This document shows positions 1-6,223 of a stretch of 6,223 nucleotides of DNA, piece after piece. Both the position numbers and the translations under genes were made by a program. Numbering within the stretch: position 1 is the first letter of the stretch; each line of letters opens with the position of its first letter. The DNA is from an uncultured Collinsella sp. (GTDB lineage: Bacteria > Actinomycetota > Coriobacteriia > Coriobacteriales > Coriobacteriaceae). The notes under the pieces are model-generated. The model worked only from the letters and a program-made list of their open reading frames with translations, was not told the origin of the DNA and ran no database searches. The DNA lies in the NCBI GenBank assembly GCA_900752275.1, contig CAADUS010000236.1, positions 1 through 6,223 of the forward strand. The letters run 5' to 3'.

Positions 1-1082
1 AAGGTGTAGCCCTCGCGGGTCGGGGCCAGGGGCTGGCGGGCGACGCCGTCGCCGTCGGTCACGCCCTGGAGCGTCTCGTTACCGTCTGCGAACACACCGC
101 CGTTGGCGACATAGAGAACGTCCTTCTCATTGTTAGCAAGCTCTGCCCACTGAGCGTAGAACGTAACGTGCTGACCGCCACCCGGGATGGGCTTGGTGAA
201 GTCGACAGGCTCCGTGCCAGCAGCATCGTAAGTCCAACCAGTAAAGGTGTAGCCCTCGCGGGTCGGGGCCAGGGGCTGGCGGGCGACGCCGTTGCTGTCA
301 GTGACACCCTCCATGGCCACATTGCCATCGGCGAAGGCGCCACCATTGGCGACGTAGAGAACCGTCTTCTCGTTGTTCTGCTTCCACTGGGCATAAACGG
401 TCGCGTGGCCGCTGCCCGCAACGATAGCCTTCGTGAAGTCGACGGGGTCATTTCCGTCGCGATCGTACGACCAACCAACGAAGTCATAGCCCTCGCGGGT
501 CGGCTGAAGCGGCAGGCGCGCGATACCGTCGGTATCGGTTACACCCCGCATGGTATCGTTGCCGTCGAAGAACGTGCCGCCGTTGGCGACGTAGAGGATA
601 TCGACAGTCTTGTCCTGCTTCGCAGGCGTCCAAGCGGCGAAAAGGGTCACATGCTTGCTGCCACCGACGATCGGCTGGTTGAAGTCAACCTGGTCGGTGC
701 CGTCGCTGTGATAATACCAACCGGCAAACACATAGCCGTCGCGCGTAGGAGCAAGCGGCTGACGGGCAATGCCATTGCTGTCAGTCTGGCCCAGCATGAC
801 GTTGCTGCCGTCGGCGAACTGACCGCCATTGGCAGAGTAGGTCACATCGAGCACATTCGAGGGAGCCTCAGTCCACTTGGCGTACAGCATGAAGTTAGCT
901 GCACCGCCCTGAAGGGGCTGTGAAAAATCTACAGCCTGGGTACACGTGCTGTCATAATACCAACCGTCAAAGACGTATCCATCGCGCACCGGAGAAAGGG
1001 GCGGATTAATCTTGCCGTCTTCATTCAGCGGATAAGTCTGGAGGGGAGATCCGTCGCCAAAAATGCCCCCGTTAGCATAGAA
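1..1082 (-). repeat. Tandem array of ~243-base coding repeats (four full units plus part of a fifth)
   Basis: Units, counted from the aromatic residue before A-N-G-G, span 1082-840 (243 bases), 839-594 (246), 593-357 (237), 356-114 (243) and 113 to the edge. The Tyr of the G-Y-x-F core falls at residues 86, 167, 249, 328 and 409, giving periods of 81, 82, 79 and 81 residues. The differences in length sit mostly in the linker between the closing Trp and the next unit. Unit 1 is the most divergent (it has V-R-D-G-Y and lacks the G-V-T-D segment), while units 4 and 5 are nearly alike. Confidence 0.9.
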
Positions 1083-1232
1083 ACCAACATGCTTTTCGTC
1101 AGCGGCGGCAGCAGCCGCCTCCCCACTCGTGTTCTGGGCAGTCTCCGCCGCGATAGCAGCAACCGGCGTGGAGCTGAGCACCATACTCAGACTCAGACCG
1201 GCTGTGATAGCAGCGTTAAGCTTCCTATTCAT
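1..1232 (-). CDS. Secreted InlB B-repeat-like (Flg_new / Listeria-Bacteroides repeat) surface protein, N-terminal part, cut by the window edge
   Basis: The reading frame is open from ATG at 1232 to the left edge (410 full codons), so the C-terminus and any cell-wall anchor are unseen. Residues 1-29 form a Sec signal peptide: Asn-Arg-Lys at the start, a hydrophobic stretch to about residue 21, then V-A-A-I-A-A with cleavage likely after residue 28 or 29. An Ala-rich linker (about 30-47) leads into tandem units of about 81 residues with the pattern Y-x-A-N-G-G-x-F-x-D-G, P-x-R-(D/E)-G-Y-x-F-x-G-W, V-D-F and a closing (K/A/Q)-W. The G-Y-x-F-x-G-W core with a W at the end is the mark of the Flg_new/InlB B-repeat family, small beta-rich modules common in exported surface proteins of Gram-positive gut bacteria. 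The start is supported by AAAGGA seven bases upstream. Role (adhesion, matrix or host contact) is inferred from the family only. The gene lies 155 bases downstream of nth on the same strand. Confidence 0.88.
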   Translation of the reverse strand, partial: MNRKLNAAITAGLSLSMVLSSTPVAAIAAETAQNTSGEAAAAAADEKHVGFYANGGIFGDGSPLQTYPLNEDGKINPPLSPVRDGYVFDGWYYDSTCTQAVDFSQPLQGGAANFMLYAKWTEAPSNVLDVTYSANGGQFADGSNVMLGQTDSNGIARQPLAPTRDGYVFAGWYYHSDGTDQVDFNQPIVGGSKHVTLFAAWTPAKQDKTVDILYVANGGTFFDGNDTMRGVTDTDGIARLPLQPTREGYDFVGWSYDRDGNDPVDFTKAIVAGSGHATVYAQWKQNNEKTVLYVANGGAFADGNVAMEGVTDSNGVARQPLAPTREGYTFTGWTYDAAGTEPVDFTKPIPGGGQHVTFYAQWAELANNEKDVLYVANGGVFADGNETLQGVTDGDGVARQPLAPTREGYT

Positions 1233-1239
1233 GTGGTCG

Positions 1240-1245
1240 TCCTTT
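1240..1245 (-). promoter_or_regulatory. Ribosome binding site of the surface repeat protein
   Basis: On the minus strand AAAGGA lies seven bases before the ATG at 1232. It fixes the start directly ahead of a good signal peptide. Confidence 0.75.
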
Positions 1246-1327
1246 CCCGACTTGCTTCTCCGCGACCACTTCGCGAAAGAAGACATTTGAATTTCACGAT
1301 TAATTTAAGCCGAGAAAATCCTAAAAA

Positions 1328-1339
1328 GGTTGCGCAACC
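1328..1339. promoter_or_regulatory. Perfect 12-base palindrome GGTTGCGCAACC, possible operator ahead of the surface protein
   Basis: The 12 bases are fully self-complementary and sit in the AT-rich gap between nth and the repeat protein, about 95 bases before the latter's start. A weak promoter-like pair lies just upstream on the minus strand: TTGCAA at 1367-1372 and TATAGC at 1342-1347, with a long 19-base spacer. If that pair is real, the palindrome would cover the transcription start, where repressors often bind. On the minus strand five T residues follow the palindrome, so a very weak terminator (4-base stem, GCGC loop) is the alternative reading. Neither function is proven. Confidence 0.35.
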
Positions 1340-1365
1340 AAGCTATATCTAAGGTTTGAGACTTT

Positions 1366-1387
1366 TTTGCAAAAAGTTTGCAAAAAG
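1366..1387. repeat. Two head-to-tail copies of an 11-base AT-rich motif (TTTGCAAAAAG)
   Basis: Copies at 1366-1376 and 1377-1387 are identical and adjacent, starting immediately beyond the nth stop codon. Each carries the symmetric core TTTGCAAA, so the two cores are spaced by one helical turn. The pair can also fold as a 10-base stem with a 3-base loop, but with only two G-C pairs it would be a poor terminator. A protein-binding site or the upstream part of the surface gene's promoter is equally possible. Confidence 0.4.
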
Positions 1388-2053
1388 CTATTGCACCACC
1401 CGTACGCTGGGGCAAAGGTCTGCCAGCGGGCACTCGTCGCACTTGGGTTTGCGGGCGTCGCAGATTTCGCGGCCAAAGGTGATCCACTGGTGATTGACCG
1501 ACTCCCAATACTCGTGCGGCAAGATCTTGAGCAGATCCTGCTCGGTCTTGAGCGGCTCTTTGGCGTGCGTCTTGGGACTCAGCATCAGGCGATGCGCGAT
1601 ACGGTTGACGTGCGTATCCACCGCGATGCCTTCCACGATGCCATACCCCACGTTGAGCACGATGTTCGCCGTCTTGCGCCCCACACCCGGCAGTTTGACG
1701 AGCTCCTTCATATCCGCCGGCACTACACCGCCGTAATCGGCAACGATCATCTGCGCCGCTTCCACGGCGTGTTTGGCCTTGCTCTTGTAGAAGCCGAGCG
1801 ACTTGATCGTGTCCGCCACGTCGGCAACACTCGCCCCGGCCATGGCCTCGGGCGTGGGCCACTGGGCAAACAGCCGCGGCGTCACCTTGTTGACTTGCGC
1901 GTCGGTCGTTTGAGCCGAGAGCAGTACCGCGATGAGCAGCCTAAAGGGATTCTCGTGGTCCAAGAAGCACTCGACCGGGCCATAGCGACGGTTAAGGCGC
2001 TCGCACACCTCGATGGCGCGCTCGCGTTTGGCGGCATTGGTCTCGCGTGGCAT
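1388..2053 (-). CDS. nth: Endonuclease III (DNA glycosylase / AP lyase)
   Basis: This 221-residue protein matches the usual length of about 210-220. It is a bifunctional base-excision repair enzyme that removes oxidised pyrimidines from DNA and cleaves the strand at the abasic site. Visible marks are L-S-A-Q-T-T-D (residues 45-51), the helix-hairpin-helix L-P-G-V-G-R-K (121-127) with catalytic Lys127, catalytic Asp146 in V-D-T-H, and a C-terminal [4Fe-4S] loop with Cys198, Cys205, Cys208 and Cys214 in the classical C-x6-C-x2-C-x5-C spacing. All key residues are intact. An upstream in-frame ATG at 2080 would add nine residues but has no good ribosome site, whereas the ATG at 2053 has GAGGAG five bases ahead. 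The gene follows the ABC exporter after 63 bases with no clear terminator, so read-through from it is plausible. Confidence 0.96.
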   Translation of the reverse strand: MPRETNAAKRERAIEVCERLNRRYGPVECFLDHENPFRLLIAVLLSAQTTDAQVNKVTPRLFAQWPTPEAMAGASVADVADTIKSLGFYKSKAKHAVEAAQMIVADYGGVVPADMKELVKLPGVGRKTANIVLNVGYGIVEGIAVDTHVNRIAHRLMLSPKTHAKEPLKTEQDLLKILPHEYWESVNHQWITFGREICDARKPKCDECPLADLCPSVRVVQ

Positions 2054-2058
2054 AACGA

Positions 2059-2064
2059 CTCCTC
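2059..2064 (-). promoter_or_regulatory. Ribosome binding site that sets the nth start
   Basis: Minus-strand GAGGAG lies five bases before the ATG at 2053. The alternative ATG at 2080 is preceded only by GTGAAGTT. This favours the shorter, 221-residue protein. Confidence 0.75.
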
Positions 2065-2116
2065 GGCTCGGCAGAAACATAACTTCACGAAAACGATTGT
2101 CCCACGTACGGGGGCC

Positions 2117-3919
<1,803 letters not shown>

Positions 3920-3924
3920 GGGCT

Positions 3925-3930
3925 TCCTTT
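3925..3930 (-). promoter_or_regulatory. Ribosome binding site that sets the ABC exporter start
   Basis: Minus-strand AAAGGA lies five bases before the ATG at 3919. It favours this start over the ATG at 3955, which would add 12 residues and has no purine-rich site. Confidence 0.7.
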
Positions 3931-4001
3931 CGCGTCTGATAGGGCGAAACGCCATTGTTGCACATTGAAGCGCACTTCAGGCAAGCACAATGCGAGAAGC
4001 A

Positions 4002-4035
4002 GCGGGGCGCCCGCGTCTTTACGCCGGCGCCCCGC
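4002..4035 (-). terminator. Strong GC-rich hairpin between rmuC and the ABC exporter, possible terminator
   Basis: Arms at 4002-4011 and 4026-4035 pair perfectly over ten bases (GCGGGGCGCC with GGCGCCCCGC). After one C-C (plus strand) mismatch, three more inner pairs close a six-base loop. It begins 12 bases beyond the rmuC stop codon, a typical terminator position. There is no clean U run after it on either strand (minus-strand continuation TGCTTCTCGC), so it may terminate inefficiently, act with Rho, or protect the rmuC 3' end. Confidence 0.5.
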
Positions 4036-4047
4036 CGTCAGATGCAG

Positions 4048-5403
4048 CTAGTCCTCATCTTTTTGGTCTGCGAGCAGGCCTGCGGACTCCAAGCCCAAAA
4101 TCGCGTCGGCCTCCCGCGCGTCTTCCAGCGCATCGATGTCCTTGAGCTTGCGCTCCATAACGTTGGTGCGCGTGGTGATAATGCCCTCGACCGTCTTGCC
4201 CGCGGTCTCGATCTGCTGCTGCGCACGACGCAGCGCCGCCTGATAGCGCGGCAGCTCAGCCTTGACGGCGGAAAGCACGCGCAGCACGTCATCGGTGCGT
4301 TTTTGCAGCCTAAACGTCTGATAGCTCATCTGCAGGCTGTTAAGGATGGCGGCCATGGTGCTGGGGCCGGCAACGTTGACGTGATAGTCGCGACCCAGGG
4401 TCTCGATAAGCCCGGGGCGACTGACGACCTCGGCGTACAAACCCTCAAACGGCACGAACAGAATGCCAAAGTTGGTGGTCGCGGGCACGCTCAGGTACTT
4501 CTCGCAAATGTCCTTTGCCTCGCGTTTGACCATCGCATCGAGCGTCTTGCGCGCTGCGGCAACGGCCTCCGCGTCGCCCGACTCTTGCGCGTCGAGCAGG
4601 TGCTCGTACGCGTCGCCCGGGAATTTGGAGTCGATCGGCAGCAGCACAGGATCGCCCTCGTCTACCGGCAGCTTGACGGCAAACTCAACGCGCTCCGAGG
4701 CGCCGGGCTTGGTGGCAACGTTTTCCAGATACTGGTCGGGCGTAAGGATGTCCGCCAGGATCGCGCCCAGCTGTACCTCGCCCAAAATGCCGCGCGCCTT
4801 GACGTTGCCCAGCACGCGCTTAAGGTCGCCCACGCCGGTGGCGATAGACTGCATGTCGCCCAGGCCCTTGTACACGGCCTCGAGCTGGTCGCTCACTTGC
4901 TTAAACGATGCAGACAGACGGTCGTTGAGCGTGCGGGAAAGCTTCTCGTCCACCGTCGCGCGCATCTGATCGAGCTGCACGTTGTTGTCCTTGCGGATGG
5001 CGCCCAGCTGTGCATCGACCGTCTCGCGCACCTTGTCCAGGCGGTGCTCGATGCCCTCGCGGTTGGCGCCAAGCTGTTGGGCCGTCTCGCGGCGCAGGTC
5101 ATCCATACGGTCGCCAGCCTGCGAGAACTCACGCGCGATGGTCAGGTAGCGCTGCTGCTCCACGGCGGCGTCGGTCGTCTGCTGCTGTGCGATGGCGTTT
5201 GCCGTGCGGCGGGTTTCTGCCAGCGCGACGTTGAGGGCATCAAGCGTGCCGTTGGCCCGCTCGAGCGCCGCCAGCGTCTCCGCACCGCTATCGCCGCGCT
5301 CCCGCAGCTCGGCGCGAAGGCTCTTAAGCTGCAGGGCACAAGCCACGGCAACCCCCACCGCCACCAAGGCAATCACAACAAGCGCAATATCAATAGCAGA
5401 CAT
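4048..5403 (-). CDS. rmuC: RmuC family DNA recombination protein
   Basis: This 451-residue protein starts with one membrane anchor (about residues 5-25, rich in Ala, Val, Leu and Ile), continues as a long charged, Gln-rich coiled-coil segment (about 27-190), and then the conserved RmuC domain (about 195-410). Typical blocks are R-G-I-L-G-E-V-Q-L (204-212), L-P-I-D-S-K-F-P (255-262), F-V-P-F-E-G-L-Y (316-323) and V-A-G-P-S-T (344-349). The family has a restriction-endonuclease-like fold and in E. coli limits recombination at inverted repeats; the biochemical activity is still poorly defined. The ATG at 5403 places the anchor at the very N-terminus as in relatives. GGAG lies only three bases ahead, rather close. 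The frame extends to a TTG at 5436, but that has no ribosome site. A GATAAT box at 5429-5434 could be a -10 element but has no convincing -35. A strong hairpin follows the stop codon. Confidence 0.94.
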   Translation of the reverse strand: MSAIDIALVVIALVAVGVAVACALQLKSLRAELRERGDSGAETLAALERANGTLDALNVALAETRRTANAIAQQQTTDAAVEQQRYLTIAREFSQAGDRMDDLRRETAQQLGANREGIEHRLDKVRETVDAQLGAIRKDNNVQLDQMRATVDEKLSRTLNDRLSASFKQVSDQLEAVYKGLGDMQSIATGVGDLKRVLGNVKARGILGEVQLGAILADILTPDQYLENVATKPGASERVEFAVKLPVDEGDPVLLPIDSKFPGDAYEHLLDAQESGDAEAVAAARKTLDAMVKREAKDICEKYLSVPATTNFGILFVPFEGLYAEVVSRPGLIETLGRDYHVNVAGPSTMAAILNSLQMSYQTFRLQKRTDDVLRVLSAVKAELPRYQAALRRAQQQIETAGKTVEGIITTRTNVMERKLKDIDALEDAREADAILGLESAGLLADQKDED

Positions 5404-5526
5404 AGACTCCGCCCAACAAACCCAATCGATTATCAATCAAAACCGCGATCAATCTTACCCCGCCACACGCACCGGGCGCTCCACGGCAGTCAGACAAGTG
5501 GATTTTGGGCCACAGGCGTCAAAACG

Positions 5527-5949
5527 CTAGCTCTCCCAGCCGGCGCGGACGGTTGTTATGACATCGCCTAGGCGCTGGCCGAGGGCCGACAGATGTTGGA
5601 GCACTTCGCTGGGCGAGGCACCGTTGAGGATGCAGGTGAGCGCATACGAGACCAGGAAAATCGCCGCAAGTCCTAACGGAATGAGTACAATCATCGCCAA
5701 CGTGCGCAGACGCTGGCCCACGCGGCGGTGACGCGTGCGACGCTTGTCGAACGCAAGCTCCTGCGCATATGAATCTTGTTGTACGGAATAGTTCTCTGGC
5801 GCCGATCTGCCCGCAGGCGAAACCGCAGGCGTGGCATTTTGCGCAGGGGGCTGAGCGGCTACCCCTTGCATTTGCATCTCCATAAGCCGTTGCTGTTGGC
5901 GCAACATGCGCTCGGCTTGTTGCTGCGGAGTCTCAAGAAACAGGTCCAT
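5527..5949 (-). CDS. Hypothetical single-span membrane protein, Gln-rich N-terminus
   Basis: I do not recognise this 140-residue protein. Residues 7-30 are a Gln-, Met- and Arg-rich, probably amphipathic helix. Residues 31-65 are rich in Ala, Pro, Gln and Ser and likely disordered. A strongly basic patch (K-R-R-T-R-H-R-R, about 69-76) leads to one membrane span at about 83-108, and a tail of about 32 residues ends in G-W-E-S. The basic patch before the span predicts the N-terminus inside and the short tail outside. It has no signal peptide or catalytic motif. The reading frame could begin at a TTG at 5961, but GGAGG sits five bases before the ATG at 5949, and overlaps that TTG, so 5949 is chosen. 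It lies 123 bases upstream of rmuC on the same strand. Codon use resembles its neighbours, and the strong ribosome site argues that it is a real gene. Confidence 0.8.
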   Translation of the reverse strand: MDLFLETPQQQAERMLRQQQRLMEMQMQGVAAQPPAQNATPAVSPAGRSAPENYSVQQDSYAQELAFDKRRTRHRRVGQRLRTLAMIVLIPLGLAAIFLVSYALTCILNGASPSEVLQHLSALGQRLGDVITTVRAGWES

Positions 5950-5954
5950 GCTGG

Positions 5955-5959
5955 CCTCC
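5955..5959 (-). promoter_or_regulatory. Ribosome binding site that sets the start of the hypothetical membrane protein
   Basis: Minus-strand GGAGG lies five bases before the ATG at 5949. It overlaps the alternative upstream TTG codon, which rules that codon out as the main start. Confidence 0.75.
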
Positions 5960-6027
5960 AAAATCGGAGCATTCGACGCTTACGCCCAGCATCCCGCACC
6001 GCCAAGGCCACGGCAACGCAATCCGTA

Positions 6028-6056
6028 GCAATAGCCGCAAAGTTTCTTGTTGACAA
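6028..6056 (-). promoter_or_regulatory. Candidate promoter for the hypothetical membrane protein
   Basis: On the minus strand TTGTCA (6051-6056, five of six matches to TTGACA) and TATTGC (6028-6033, three of six to TATAAT) are separated by exactly 17 bases. The predicted start near 6021 would leave a leader of about 70 bases. The -10 box is weak. The -35 box overlaps the left arm of an inverted repeat (6047-6053 and 6072-6078). Apart from this and the terminator half at the edge, I see nothing in 5962-6223. Confidence 0.3.
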
Positions 6057-6202
6057 AAGCTGTCGAAAACCTCAACAACTCCCCTACCAGCACTTTCTCT
6101 GAGCTTTTTTGTCGAATAATCTTTTGCCCTTCCACCAACCCGCCAACTAACCAAAACCTGACCAAAAGCTTGAAGGAAATTGTGAAGACCGGGACCCCAC
6201 AC

Positions 6203-6223
6203 AAAAAGTGCCGCCCCAAAGGG
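6203..6223 (-). terminator. Right-hand half of a rho-independent terminator cut by the window edge
   Basis: Read on the minus strand, the edge begins CCC, then TTTG, then GGGCGGCAC and five T residues. This is the loop, 3' arm and U-tract of a classical terminator, with only three bases of the 5' arm inside the window. It would end a minus-strand gene to the right. The missing arm is a prediction. Confidence 0.5.

Noticed and set aside
168..923. Plus-strand open frame with an apparent internal repeat, opposite the surface protein
   Set aside because: Its repeats are the mirror of the minus-strand coding repeats. The minus frame shows a signal peptide, a ribosome site and the Flg_new core; this one shows none of these.
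1..1082. Regular direct repeats that might suggest a CRISPR array
   Set aside because: The period is about 243 bases, the units are imperfect and keep one open reading frame, so they are protein-coding tandem repeats.
2066..2116. Possible terminator between the ABC exporter and nth (GGCCCCCGTACGTGGG)
   Set aside because: Only a short imperfect stem can form and no T run follows, so it is not supported as a terminator.
3955..5571. Long plus-strand open frame of 538 codons opposite rmuC
   Set aside because: It is the antisense of rmuC and of intergenic DNA. The translation is rich in Arg, His, Leu and Ala with no domain, and GC-rich codon bias removes stops from this frame. The minus strand carries a recognisable protein family.

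Overview
The window looks like ordinary chromosome from a GC-rich bacterium. The codon choice, the surface protein built of Listeria/Bacteroides-type (InlB B-repeat-like, Flg_new) repeats and the clean AGGAGG-like ribosome sites would fit a gut actinobacterium of the Coriobacteriia, for example Collinsella. That placement is inference from style, not from a marker gene. All five supported genes lie on the minus strand, so transcription runs from the right edge to the left edge.

In transcription order: the right edge (6203-6223) holds what looks like the 3' half of a rho-independent terminator belonging to a gene outside the window. About 250 bases of leader and promoter DNA follow. Next come a small single-span membrane protein of unknown function (5527-5949), rmuC (4048-5403, membrane-anchored coiled-coil protein with a nuclease-like RmuC domain), and a strong GC-rich hairpin (4002-4035). 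After that are a complete ABC exporter half-transporter (2117-3919), nth encoding endonuclease III (1388-2053), and a 155-base AT-rich regulatory-looking gap. The last gene is the first 410 codons of a secreted repeat protein (1-1232), which runs off the left edge.

The genes do not form an obvious pathway. RmuC and endonuclease III both concern DNA integrity, but an ABC exporter lies between them and gaps of 63 to 128 bases separate the genes, so a loose housekeeping cluster is more likely than one functional operon. The repeat protein is probably a separate unit with its own promoter. It begins with a Sec signal peptide and carries four full units and part of a fifth, each about 81 residues. 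I found no new multi-gene system. The points most worth checking are a 49-base patch identical between repeat units 4 and 5, the symmetric DNA elements upstream of the surface gene, and the unknown membrane protein ahead of rmuC. No RNA genes, insertion sequences or CRISPR arrays were seen.
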